Made by a program: the position numbers and the translations under genes. Shown in pieces: positions 50,797 to 59,812 of a stretch of DNA of 64,000 nt. Under the pieces are notes generated by a model. The model had not been told where the DNA came from, ran no database searches, and worked only from the letters and a program-made list of their open reading frames with translations. Source of the stretch: Spirochaetae bacterium HGW-Spirochaetae-1 (GTDB lineage: Bacteria > Spirochaetota > UBA4802 > UBA5550); NCBI GenBank assembly GCA_002839375.1, contig PGXY01000007.1:62001-126000 (forward strand), read 5' to 3'. The first letter of the stretch is position 1. Every line of letters starts with the position of its first letter.

Positions 50797-53151
50797 ATGA
50801 AAAACTATTCCAATTCCCGCAGCCTGATCATGACCTTACTTATGGCAACCCTATGTATGACGGGCTGTTTCGAAAGCCTGAATCCACCGATAACTGATGA
50901 AACCAATAATATAACGCCTGCAAATATTGATGAAAGCAGCCCCTATCAATTTGCCAACGGCTGCTATTCCATGGAATTTACCCGGACCGGCGAATCCCTG
51001 GAGGGGCAAAATACATGCTACAGGGCCGGGGACAACGGGGAACCTTTTTTCATGAAACCGGCAGCATTGGGACAGTATATCTTCCATGACAGCCGGGGAC
51101 GCTATCTCGCCATAGTAAAAACTATCACGGGCTATCGGCCCGTAAGAACGGACAGGCTGAACACCGGTGCCATCTGGGAATTGAAATGGGAAAACTCCAT
51201 GGAAGGCTATGTTCTGCGTTCTATCCAGGCCGGTCTCATCCTTGAAATGAACGAAAAAGGGGCTCTGACCCTGACGCGCGAAACCTCGGAGCGGTGCCTC
51301 GTCGCCTTTACTGAAACCGAAGGATGCAGGAGCTTCCCCGAGGCCGATCTGAATGTCAATCTGAACATCGATGCGAAAAAGGCACTTTCACGGCCCAATC
51401 CCGGAACCCCCGGTGATAAGTATTCCGACAGGGAACCTGTTACGGGTTACGCCGATACACATGCCCACCTGAACCACTTCCTGGGCTCGGGCCAGACCAC
51501 CTTCGTGGGCGAGACCTTCAATCCCCTGGGAATCACCGAAGCCTTGAAGGACTGCTCGTCCCTGCACGGCATCGATGGTGTAACCGATCTTTTCGGCATG
51601 GCCGTGGACGGCCATGCGTCTCATGACACTTCGGGCTGGCCCGATTTTAATTTCTGGCCCACAACGTATACCAGCACGCATCAGCAGGCCTATTACCGCT
51701 GGCTCGAACGATCCTGGCTGGCCGGGCAGAGGGTCCTGGTACAACAGATGGTGAGCAATGAAATCCTGTGTAACATCAAGAAACTGATTCCCAGTGAAAA
51801 AATCGGCGTCACCTGTGATGACATGGAAATCGCCGAGCTTCAGCTGAATAATATCTACGAGATGCAGGATTACATCGATGCCCAGTGCGGCGGCCCCGGA
51901 CAGGGCTGGTTCCGCATCGTCACATCGTCACGGGAGGCCCGCCGCGTTATCGCGCAGGGTAAGATGGCAGTCTTTTTGTCCCTTGAATTCGACACGGTCT
52001 TCGGGGCCGGTATTGATTATTTCGGCCGCTATGAGAGCGGAAAAATATCACGGGAAGAGCTCGACGATGAGCTCCGCAACATAGAGGAGCAGCTCGATTA
52101 TTTTTATGAACGGGGCGTACGCAGCGTGTTCCCCATCCATGCCTTCAACAACGGTTTCGGCGGAGCGCAGCTCTATCAGACACCAATTTTCAACCTGGTC
52201 AACATGATGGAACGCGGATCATTCTTTGACGTGGAGGCTGCATCCAATCCCCGCATACAGTACCGGGAAGACGGCATTGCCGTGGATAATCCCGATGAGA
52301 TGCAGGCCCTGTTCCCCTTCCTGCCCTTCGTGCCGATAACGGCTGAAGGCCAGGGTCACTCCAACACCCTGGGCATGAGCGGCCTGGGCGAATGGCTCCT
52401 GGAGTTACTTATAAACAGAAGAATGATCATAGAGATAGACCATATGGGCGAACACACACTGGACCGGGCCATGGAAATATTATGGGAGGCGAAATATCCC
52501 GGGGTCATAGCTTCACATACCCGCATTATCGATCTCAAGGAAGGCCAGAAGGCCTGGGAGCAGCTTGATATCCCCCGCATGATTAAGATATTGCAGTTGG
52601 GAGGCATCGTGGCCCCCATGCTCTGGGAAACACTGGAAGGACACCAGAAATGCGTTGCCGATTACCTGAAGCTCATGATGGACGGCGGCGGCAGGATAGA
52701 AAACGAACAGTATGAAAAATACGGGCAGAACGAAGTCCATGCCTCATGGTATGATATGAATGACGAATCCCTGGACGACCTGGTATGGGGCGTTCCCTAT
52801 GCCACGGACGTTAACGGCGCCTGTCCCCTGCCCAACTTCGACACTTTCCCGCAATTTCAGGAAACCATAGAATACGGCTTCGGTCCTCTCTTCCCGGGTG
52901 TATATTCACCGGGCACGGAGATATCTTTTGAAAAACAGGTAACGGGCAGCCGCATCTTTGACATCAACGGCGACCGGGGCATGGCCCACTACGGCCTTAT
53001 GCCGGACATGATCAGAAAGATGCAGCTTGATCCCGAAACTGTATTGATGCAGCCCTTATTCAATTCGGCCGAAGCCTACCTGAGGATGATGGAACGCGTT
53101 GAACGCTATTCTGACACATACCCGGCAAGGGACAGTGAGTACTGGGAATAA
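50797..53151 (+). CDS. Large lipoprotein, amidohydrolase/membrane-dipeptidase-like
   Basis: The 784-residue exported lipoprotein (lipobox MTGC at 20-23) has an N-terminal module of about 180 residues (ANGCYSMEF, WELKWENSMEGYVLRSIQAGLILEM) that reads like a beta-trefoil/ligand-binding part. A metal-dependent TIM-barrel hydrolase follows: HxH in YADTHAHLNH, LEFD, SVFPIHAFNN, EIDHMGEHTLDRAM and VIASHT. The family resembles membrane dipeptidase/amidohydrolase proteins, but a substrate is not evident. Its expression is probably tightly regulated by the 42-bp palindrome. It converges on the copper efflux operon. Confidence 0.85.
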   Translation: MKNYSNSRSLIMTLLMATLCMTGCFESLNPPITDETNNITPANIDESSPYQFANGCYSMEFTRTGESLEGQNTCYRAGDNGEPFFMKPAALGQYIFHDSRGRYLAIVKTITGYRPVRTDRLNTGAIWELKWENSMEGYVLRSIQAGLILEMNEKGALTLTRETSERCLVAFTETEGCRSFPEADLNVNLNIDAKKALSRPNPGTPGDKYSDREPVTGYADTHAHLNHFLGSGQTTFVGETFNPLGITEALKDCSSLHGIDGVTDLFGMAVDGHASHDTSGWPDFNFWPTTYTSTHQQAYYRWLERSWLAGQRVLVQQMVSNEILCNIKKLIPSEKIGVTCDDMEIAELQLNNIYEMQDYIDAQCGGPGQGWFRIVTSSREARRVIAQGKMAVFLSLEFDTVFGAGIDYFGRYESGKISREELDDELRNIEEQLDYFYERGVRSVFPIHAFNNGFGGAQLYQTPIFNLVNMMERGSFFDVEAASNPRIQYREDGIAVDNPDEMQALFPFLPFVPITAEGQGHSNTLGMSGLGEWLLELLINRRMIIEIDHMGEHTLDRAMEILWEAKYPGVIASHTRIIDLKEGQKAWEQLDIPRMIKILQLGGIVAPMLWETLEGHQKCVADYLKLMMDGGGRIENEQYEKYGQNEVHASWYDMNDESLDDLVWGVPYATDVNGACPLPNFDTFPQFQETIEYGFGPLFPGVYSPGTEISFEKQVTGSRIFDINGDRGMAHYGLMPDMIRKMQLDPETVLMQPLFNSAEAYLRMMERVERYSDTYPARDSEYWE

Positions 53152-53191
53152 TACTTACTTGTTCCGGACCGACACACCGGGAAAGCCGGGC

Positions 53192-56100
53192 TCACTCCAC
53201 CTCGCGTTTTTTCCATAACAGGTATATGGCCGGATACACAAGAAGTTCCATGATAAATGAAGTGAACAATCCGCCCACCATGGGCGCGGCAATCCGCTTC
53301 ATCACATCCGCTCCCGTGCCCATGGACCACATTATGGGCATGAGACCCATCACCGCGGTCATTACCGTCATTATTTTGGGACGGATTCGTTTGACCGCGC
53401 CGTGAACTATGGCTTCTTTCAGTTCATGAAGATTATTAAGCCTTCCGTTCTTTTTCGCATCATTATAGGATAGGTCCAGAAACAACAGCATGAATACGCC
53501 GGTCTCGGCATCGAGCCCCATGAGAGCAATCAAACCCACCCATACCGCTATGGAGGTGTGATAGCCCAGCACGTACATGAGCCAGATCGCACCCACGGCT
53601 GAAAACGGTACGGCAAGCATTACCACCGATGCCTTGAATGCTGATTTTGTATTCATGTACAAGAGCACGAATATCAGCAGGATCGTGATGGGCAGAACTA
53701 TTTTTAATCGATCAGCAACCCGCTGCATGTTTTCATACTGCCCGCTCCAGGTGAGGGAATACCCGGCGGGCATCCTGATATTCTTGCGGACAATTTCTTT
53801 CGCTTCCTTTACGTATGATCCCACATCACGATCGGCGATATCGACATACACATATCCGGCCAGCCTCCCGTTTTCATCGCGTATCATTGCCGGTCCGTAT
53901 GTCAGCTTGATGTCGGCCACTTCCTTCATCGGCACCTGGACGCCCTTCATTGTTGTAATGAATACACGTTCCAGATCATCCACCTGGGTACGCATTGATC
54001 GCGGATACCTGACGTTAATGGAATATCTCTCTCTCCCTTCAATTGTCATGGATACGGTATCGCCGCCTATGGCGCTCATAACGACCTCCTGAAAGTCGTC
54101 TATGTTCAGGCCGTAACGCGCAAGCGCCTCTCTTTTCGGAGTGAGGTCAACGTAAAAGCCACCCCCTACCCGCTCGGCAAAAACGCTCCGTGTACCCTTA
54201 ACATTCTTAAGCACGGTCTCGATTTCACCGCCAACCCGCTGTATCTCGTTGAGGTCCGAACCGAATATCTTGATGCCCACGGGGGTCCTTACACCGGTGG
54301 TCAGCATGTCGATACGCCCTTTAATCGGCATTGTCCATGCATTACTATTCCCGGGAATCTGCATTTTCTCATCCATTAAAGCGATAAGCTCGTCATAGCT
54401 TATTTTATCGGGCCAGATCCGGCGCAGCAGCCATTTAAGCGGCGCAGGCGCCCAGGAAGAATACCAGCGGTTTTTGTCACGCCATTCTTCCTGAGGACGA
54501 AGATGTATGGTAGTTTCCATCATGGAAAAAGGCGCGGGGTCCGTAGAAGTGTCGGCGCGGCCCGCTTTGCCGAAAACCGTATGTACTTCCGGAAAGGATT
54601 TTAATATTTTATCCTGCATGAGCAACAGGTTACGCGCCTCGGTCACGGAAATGCCCGGCAGCGTTGTGGGCATATACAGTATGGTCCCCTCGTTGAGCGG
54701 AGGCATAAACTCCGACCCGAGCCGGCAATAAACGGGAATTGATGTAATAACCAGCAGCATGGCGGCGGCTATCACCCTCTTCGGGTGTTCCAGAACCCAC
54801 CTGCACGGCCCGTCATAGAGCCTGAAAAGGACACTGCTTATGGGGTGTTTTTCCTCGGGATAATACTTTCCAACAAAAAGGCTGGTCATGGTCCGGGAGA
54901 GCCACGGGGGTTTAAGATGGAACGGTTCAAGCCTCGTAAAAAGCATACGCACAGCCGGGTCGAGCGTGACGGCAAGCAGAGCAGCAATGCCGATGGTCAA
55001 CGTCTTTGTCCAGGCCAGCGGCGAAAAGAGACGGCCTTCCTGGTCCACCAGGGTGAATACGGGAAGAAATGCCACGGCGATCACCAGCAGAGAGAAAAAG
55101 ACCGACGGCCCCACTTCCATGAGCGCTTCAAGCCTGACCTCATGAAAGTCGCCTTTGCGGCCCCCGGCAATCCATTGTTCAATTTTTTTATATGCGTTTT
55201 CCACTTCAACGATGGCCCCATCGACGAGCACTCCAATTGAAATGGCGATTCCCGCAAGACTCATAATGTTGGAAGAAATACCGAAAAAATACATGGGGAT
55301 AAAAGCCAGCACAACTGATATGGGAATGGTTATAATAGGCACCATTGCCGAGGGAAAATGCCAGAGGAATAGAAGAATGACGAGACTCACGATGACCATT
55401 TCTACTATAAGCTCGTCTTTCAGGTTGTCTATGGATTTACGTATCAGATCTGACCGGTCATAGACCGTTTTAATTTCAACGCCCGATGGAAGAGTCGGTT
55501 TTAAATCCTCAATTCTTGATTTTATCCGTTCGATGACCCTCAACGCGTTCTCTCCGTGGCGTATTATAACAATGCCGCCCGTTACATCACCGAGCCCGTC
55601 AAGTTCCGCAAGCCCGCGGCGGATCTGGGGGCCCAGAGTAATCGTCGCCACGTTTTCCAGCATGACGGGGGTTCCGCCGCTTTCCTTGAGTGGTATTTTT
55701 TTAAGGTCGTCGGTGCTCTTTACGTATCCCTTGGCCCGTACCATGAACTCTTTTCCGGACCATTCAATAAGGCGTCCTCCGGCTTCATTATTATTTTTCT
55801 TGATAGCGTCAATTATATTCACCAGCGATAAGTTGTACGCATGAAGAAGGTCCGGATTGACAATAACCTGGTATTGTTTTTCAAAGCCGCCGATGCTTGC
55901 CACTTCGGCCACGCCGGGTATGCTCTGCAGTTCATATTTCAGCGTCCAGTCCTGGAAGGACCTGAGGCTTGCCAGGTCATGGGTGCCGGATTTATCAATA
56001 AGCACATACTGAAAAACCCATCCGACGCCCGTTGCGTCGGGACCCATTTCCATCTTGGCTCCTGAAGGCAGACTCCCCTGAATTTTCGAGAGGTATTCCA

Positions 56101-56428
56101 GCACCCGGCTGCGCGCCCAGTATATGTCAGTTCCGTCCTTAAAAATAACGTACACGTAGGAAAAACCGAAATCGCTGTAGCCGCGAATAGCCTTTACGCG
56201 TGGTGCTCCGAGAAGAGCTGTTATTATCGGGTAGGTGACCTGGTCTTCCAGGATGTCGGGACTACGGTCCCATTTCGTATACACAATCACCTGTGTGTCG
56301 GAGAGGTCCGGGATCGCGTCCAGGGGAATATTATTTATGGCATACACTGCATAGGCGAATGCCGCCGATATAAGGAGAATCACCAGCATCTTATTGTGTG
56401 CGGAAAATGAAATGATTTTTTTAATCAT
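53192..56428 (-). CDS. cusA: CusA-type Cu/Ag RND efflux transporter
   Basis: The 1078-residue inner-membrane pump has RND topology with 12 membrane helices and two large periplasmic loops. The segment MPIKGRIDMLTTGVRTPVGIKIFG matches the copper/silver CusA rather than the zinc/cobalt CzcA class; MPTTLPGISVTEARNLL and LVDGAIVEVENAYKK support the family. I put the start at 56428 (MIKKIISF), behind an AGGA, four bases after the stop of cusB; the open frame extends 15 codons more. It works with CusB and CusC to export metal from the periplasm. It is the last gene of the operon. Confidence 0.94.
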   Translation of the reverse strand: MIKKIISFSAHNKMLVILLISAAFAYAVYAINNIPLDAIPDLSDTQVIVYTKWDRSPDILEDQVTYPIITALLGAPRVKAIRGYSDFGFSYVYVIFKDGTDIYWARSRVLEYLSKIQGSLPSGAKMEMGPDATGVGWVFQYVLIDKSGTHDLASLRSFQDWTLKYELQSIPGVAEVASIGGFEKQYQVIVNPDLLHAYNLSLVNIIDAIKKNNNEAGGRLIEWSGKEFMVRAKGYVKSTDDLKKIPLKESGGTPVMLENVATITLGPQIRRGLAELDGLGDVTGGIVIIRHGENALRVIERIKSRIEDLKPTLPSGVEIKTVYDRSDLIRKSIDNLKDELIVEMVIVSLVILLFLWHFPSAMVPIITIPISVVLAFIPMYFFGISSNIMSLAGIAISIGVLVDGAIVEVENAYKKIEQWIAGGRKGDFHEVRLEALMEVGPSVFFSLLVIAVAFLPVFTLVDQEGRLFSPLAWTKTLTIGIAALLAVTLDPAVRMLFTRLEPFHLKPPWLSRTMTSLFVGKYYPEEKHPISSVLFRLYDGPCRWVLEHPKRVIAAAMLLVITSIPVYCRLGSEFMPPLNEGTILYMPTTLPGISVTEARNLLLMQDKILKSFPEVHTVFGKAGRADTSTDPAPFSMMETTIHLRPQEEWRDKNRWYSSWAPAPLKWLLRRIWPDKISYDELIALMDEKMQIPGNSNAWTMPIKGRIDMLTTGVRTPVGIKIFGSDLNEIQRVGGEIETVLKNVKGTRSVFAERVGGGFYVDLTPKREALARYGLNIDDFQEVVMSAIGGDTVSMTIEGRERYSINVRYPRSMRTQVDDLERVFITTMKGVQVPMKEVADIKLTYGPAMIRDENGRLAGYVYVDIADRDVGSYVKEAKEIVRKNIRMPAGYSLTWSGQYENMQRVADRLKIVLPITILLIFVLLYMNTKSAFKASVVMLAVPFSAVGAIWLMYVLGYHTSIAVWVGLIALMGLDAETGVFMLLFLDLSYNDAKKNGRLNNLHELKEAIVHGAVKRIRPKIMTVMTAVMGLMPIMWSMGTGADVMKRIAAPMVGGLFTSFIMELLVYPAIYLLWKKREVE

Positions 56429-56432
56429 CGGT

Positions 56433-57866
56433 TCATTCCTGGTGCTGATGCCCGCCTTCAGTGCCCTTTTCATCCATGGCTCTATCGGGCTCCATACCCG
56501 ATCCTTCCTTGCCGCTCACTGACCTGAAAGCGGCCTTCAGGGAAGATTCCGAATCAATAAGAAAGTTCGCCGATGTGACCACTCTCTCGCCTTCCTTTAC
56601 ACCGGAAATCACCTCGTAATACCCGTCAGCGGAATGAATGCCCGTTTTAATTTCATAGGGCACGATAAGATCACCCTTACCCTCGATGAAGATATAATTG
56701 AACAATCCCGTCTTCATGACCGCCTGGTCCGGAACGGCCAGCTTTTTACCCATGGTAAATGACAGTACCGCGTCCCCATACATATTTGGCTTGAGAATCA
56801 ATCCCCCGTTGGGTATCTCCACCCTGGCTTTGAGAACGCGCGTCTCATCGTCCAGGAAGGGATTCAGAAAACTGATTCTTCCTTTAAAAGACTTTCCCTG
56901 CCAGTATGAAAGCGTCACATCCACGGACATGCCGATTTTGACAAAGGGAAGATCCGATTCATGAATATCCAGCACTCCCCATACACGTGAAAGATCAACA
57001 ATCGACATGAGAGGATCGTTCATCATAATTTTCTGACCCTCGAGAACCATTTTCTCAGTCACATATCCCGACGCGGGGGCATACAGGATCACTACACGAT
57101 CAATCTTACCCGACACTTTAATCTTATTGATTTGCGCCTCCGATATATCCAGGAGCCGGAGACGTTCGTGCACCGCCGATTCAATTTCCCTCATGCTGCG
57201 TGCGATATCGGAATTGTCATCCTCGGAAAACTTCTGAACGGCCTTGATCGCTGAAAGATATTCCTGCTGCGCCGAGAGCAGTTCCGGACTGTATATGGAC
57301 AGAAGGGGGCTCCCTCTTCTGACAAATTGTCCGGTCTGATTCACATAGAGCTTCTCCACCCACCCGTTCATCTTGGTCATTACCCTGTACTGCCGGGTTT
57401 CATCGGGCACAATTTTTACTGATGTGCGTATTTCCTTCCTGATATTTCTGAACCCGACCCTTTCAAAGGACAGTCCGATCATTTCCCTCTTATCCCTGGT
57501 TATGGTCACCGGCGCCAGCCCAACGGGCGTCTTAATATCATCGACACTCCCGGGTTCAAAGGGGATCATATCCATCCCCATGGAATCCTTGCCGGGATGA
57601 TCACTGATTTCGCCGGGATTCATACTGGACCGGTACATGGTCTTTTTATGCTTTGGTTCCGGCACAATGGGGACAAGCTTCATACCGCAAATGGGACAGT
57701 CGCCGGGTTTGTCCTGAACAATCTGAGGATGCATGGGGCAGGTATAAAGCTGTTTCTGCTCAGCCTGATGTAATTTATGACCCAGGGGCGTATGGTATAT
57801 GATAGCATATCCCCCCGTAATAATCACCATTGCCGCCACTATGAATATTTTCAATCGACGCTTCAC
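56433..57866 (-). CDS. cusB: CusB-type membrane-fusion protein with metal-binding domain
   Basis: The 477-residue periplasmic adaptor has an N-terminal anchor (about 7-25), then the heavy-metal-binding domain with YTCPMHPQIVQDKPGDCPICGMKL (about 41-64) and a second Met-rich segment (YRSSMNPGEISDHPGKDSMGMDMI). Membrane-fusion modules (RQYRVMTKMNGWVEKLYV, VILYAPASGYVTEKMVLEGQ, GLILKPNMYGDAVLS) follow. It links CusA to CusC and donates metal. Its start overlaps the stop of cusC by four bases, and its stop lies 4 bp before cusA, so the order cusC-cusB-cusA is translationally coupled. Confidence 0.94.
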   Translation of the reverse strand: MKRRLKIFIVAAMVIITGGYAIIYHTPLGHKLHQAEQKQLYTCPMHPQIVQDKPGDCPICGMKLVPIVPEPKHKKTMYRSSMNPGEISDHPGKDSMGMDMIPFEPGSVDDIKTPVGLAPVTITRDKREMIGLSFERVGFRNIRKEIRTSVKIVPDETRQYRVMTKMNGWVEKLYVNQTGQFVRRGSPLLSIYSPELLSAQQEYLSAIKAVQKFSEDDNSDIARSMREIESAVHERLRLLDISEAQINKIKVSGKIDRVVILYAPASGYVTEKMVLEGQKIMMNDPLMSIVDLSRVWGVLDIHESDLPFVKIGMSVDVTLSYWQGKSFKGRISFLNPFLDDETRVLKARVEIPNGGLILKPNMYGDAVLSFTMGKKLAVPDQAVMKTGLFNYIFIEGKGDLIVPYEIKTGIHSADGYYEVISGVKEGERVVTSANFLIDSESSLKAAFRSVSGKEGSGMEPDRAMDEKGTEGGHQHQE

Positions 57867-59101
57867 CGTATTACCTCTACACCCATCAGTGCATTCATTT
57901 CCGAATATGACGTATAATATTCCTTCACAGCCATGAACTGTTCTTTCCGGTACCGCAGGAGCATACGCACGGTATCCACAACGGGCATGAACTCAACGGA
58001 GCTTGTCCTGTAGCGCGCCATGGTGGTCTCCAGTGCAAGTTCCGTCTGGGGGATGAGCTTGTCATGATAAAGAAAATACAGATCCCTCCACCGTGTCATC
58101 TGGCTTGCCAGTGTTTCCGCTCTGGCAAACAGTTTATTCAGAAAATCCTCCCTCATATTTTTCGCCGATTCATTTTTTTTCTTCATCTCGTCGATCATGG
58201 GGATATTCTTTTTCCAGAACCATGCGGGAATGGAAAAAGAGACCATTGCCGAAACCATGTCGTCCCTCTTCTCAGCGCCATTGTCCTGCCGCTGCATATA
58301 GGAGACGCCGACATCCATGTCAGGCACGTATTCTGATTTTTTCAGTGATATCTCGTTGCCGCTGATTTCCACATTCAGGGAGAGCAGCTTCAGCTGCGGA
58401 TTCGACGCCAGTATTTCACTGCGCACGGTTTCCATGGGGATAGAGCTGAAATCCTTCACCGGCAGTTCCGCGGCGGAAATTTTCACTGTCCTTCCGGCGA
58501 GGTAATTCAGGTTCTGTTCCATTTCCTTCTGTTTTTGTACCAGAGTAATGATTTCCCCGTCTATCAGATTATATTCAACATTAGCCTTGATGACATTCGC
58601 GATATTTCCCGTTCCCGCCTTTGTGGCCGCGACCTCGCTGTCTATTACAAGCCTGATCTGTTTTTTAATATCCTCAAGAATACCGATGGAAGAAATGGTA
58701 TACATCAGTTCATAATAATACATTCTCACCATATGAAGAGTTTCAACCCTTTCAGCCTTGAGTATTGTCAGTGCTTTGTCATATTCGAGAACAGCTATTT
58801 TCCTGCGGTATGAGAGTTTGCCGAGAGGAATCATCTGTGAAAGGCCTATCTCTTTAGAAGTCATGCCTTCTTTTGAGAAGGAAAACGATGCGAGGGGAAG
58901 ATTGTTAAGGCCCAGTTTCAGTTTCGGGTCTTCCAGAGCATCGCTCTGCGACACCCGTGCCTTCATCATGAGAACTTCCCCTTCCATGGCTTTAATACGC
59001 GGGTTCCCATCAAGCACCATCCTCTGCAGATCATGTATAGTGAATGATTCTCCATAAATAGGAAGCCATATCAACACAAGGGGAAGTAATAATTTTTTCA
59101 T
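57863..59101 (-). CDS. cusC: CusC/TolC-type outer-membrane efflux protein
   Basis: The 412-residue exported protein has a signal peptide (about 1-18) and the two helical repeats of the TolC family (SYRRKIAVLEYDKALTILKAERVETLHMVRMYYYELM; KQIRLVIDSEVAATKAGTGNIANVIKANVEYNLIDGEIITL). It forms the outer-membrane duct of the copper/silver efflux system. The start at 59101 follows a weak AAGGGGAAG. The stop overlaps cusB. It is the second gene after the YHS-domain protein. Confidence 0.92.
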   Translation of the reverse strand: MKKLLLPLVLIWLPIYGESFTIHDLQRMVLDGNPRIKAMEGEVLMMKARVSQSDALEDPKLKLGLNNLPLASFSFSKEGMTSKEIGLSQMIPLGKLSYRRKIAVLEYDKALTILKAERVETLHMVRMYYYELMYTISSIGILEDIKKQIRLVIDSEVAATKAGTGNIANVIKANVEYNLIDGEIITLVQKQKEMEQNLNYLAGRTVKISAAELPVKDFSSIPMETVRSEILASNPQLKLLSLNVEISGNEISLKKSEYVPDMDVGVSYMQRQDNGAEKRDDMVSAMVSFSIPAWFWKKNIPMIDEMKKKNESAKNMREDFLNKLFARAETLASQMTRWRDLYFLYHDKLIPQTELALETTMARYRTSSVEFMPVVDTVRMLLRYRKEQFMAVKEYYTSYSEMNALMGVEVIR

Positions 59102-59186
59102 GATGAATAATTTTCCAATTTTAACTCCGTACTCCGGGTCTGCGGTTTTTCTCCATGACAGAAAATTTTGTCATCAAGATATCATT

Positions 59187-59495
59187 CTATTTGCCGCGCT
59201 TGTGTTTCGAATGATCCTCAGGGGCCTTTTCAGGAATTACGCCGTCTTTCCTGAGTTCCTTCATGTACTTTTCAGGGTCCTTATTAAAATTTTGCATGCA
59301 ATCCTGGCAGCAGAAGTATACCCGGTTGCCCTTGTAATCCACGTATACGGTTTTATCGATGGGGCCTTTCATTACCGGGCAGATTGTCTGCACAGTGCCT
59401 TTTTTATCGGCCCCTTCCGCCGTGTGCGACATGGGTCCCATCAGCAATACTCCTCCTGCGGCAATCACTAAGAGAACGATCAATGTTTTCTTCAT
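59187..59495 (-). CDS. Exported YHS-domain metal-binding protein
   Basis: The 102-residue exported protein has a signal peptide (about 1-28) and one YHS-like domain: TICPVMKGPIDKTVYVDYKGNRVYFCCQDCMQNFNKDPEKYM. The Cys residues in CPVM and CCQDC suit copper or silver binding. A charged His/Lys tail (EDHSKHKRGK) adds metal-binding capacity. It precedes cusC by 85 bp and probably acts as a periplasmic metal carrier or sensor for the Cus operon. The ATG has a GGAGGA seven bases upstream. Confidence 0.92.
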   Translation of the reverse strand: MKKTLIVLLVIAAGGVLLMGPMSHTAEGADKKGTVQTICPVMKGPIDKTVYVDYKGNRVYFCCQDCMQNFNKDPEKYMKELRKDGVIPEKAPEDHSKHKRGK

Positions 59496-59579
59496 CGCAG
59501 TTCCTCCATAAATATTTATTTTAAAGGTCGTCTGTAAATATCGTCCGTGCCCGCGTACCGGCTTCCGAAATATGTACTT

Positions 59580-59592
59580 ACAGTACTACTGT
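59580..59592. promoter_or_regulatory. 13-bp palindrome upstream of the Cus operon
   Basis: ACAGTA and TACTGT are perfectly inverted around a single C. It lies 85 bp upstream of the YHS gene, a fitting distance for a copper-responsive regulator. No matching regulator gene is present in the window. Confidence 0.4.
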
Positions 59593-59751
59593 TCAGACAT
59601 TTATTCAAGTAATTTGTTTTCGCTTTTTTCAAATACTCCTATATTTGCTTTTCACTGAATGTCTCTCTGAACATGACGATGGATAACTCGACCCCGTTCA
59701 TTGATCCCGAAAAATGTCATGGATCACGACAGTATCATGCTAAATTATCGC

Positions 59752-59780
59752 TTGATCTGATCGCGAACATATCATATACT
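59752..59780 (+). promoter_or_regulatory. Sigma-70-like promoter of the multi-PAS kinase
   Basis: TTGATC (59752-59757) and TATACT (59775-59780) are 17 bp apart, 33 bp before the start codon. The match is 10 of 12 positions. Confidence 0.7.
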
Positions 59781-59812
59781 AGGCCGATATTTATTTCTTC
59801 CGGAGCTTGTGA

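Larger units (their letters stand above)
59496..59812. other. Divergent regulatory region, Cus operon / multi-PAS kinase
   Basis: The 317-bp gap holds the 13-base palindrome ACAGTA-C-TACTGT (59580-59592), a candidate operator of the Cus operon, and the strong promoter of the kinase (59752-59780). A TGATCC...GGATCA pair (59702-59726) is weaker. No gene is seen. Confidence 0.5.
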
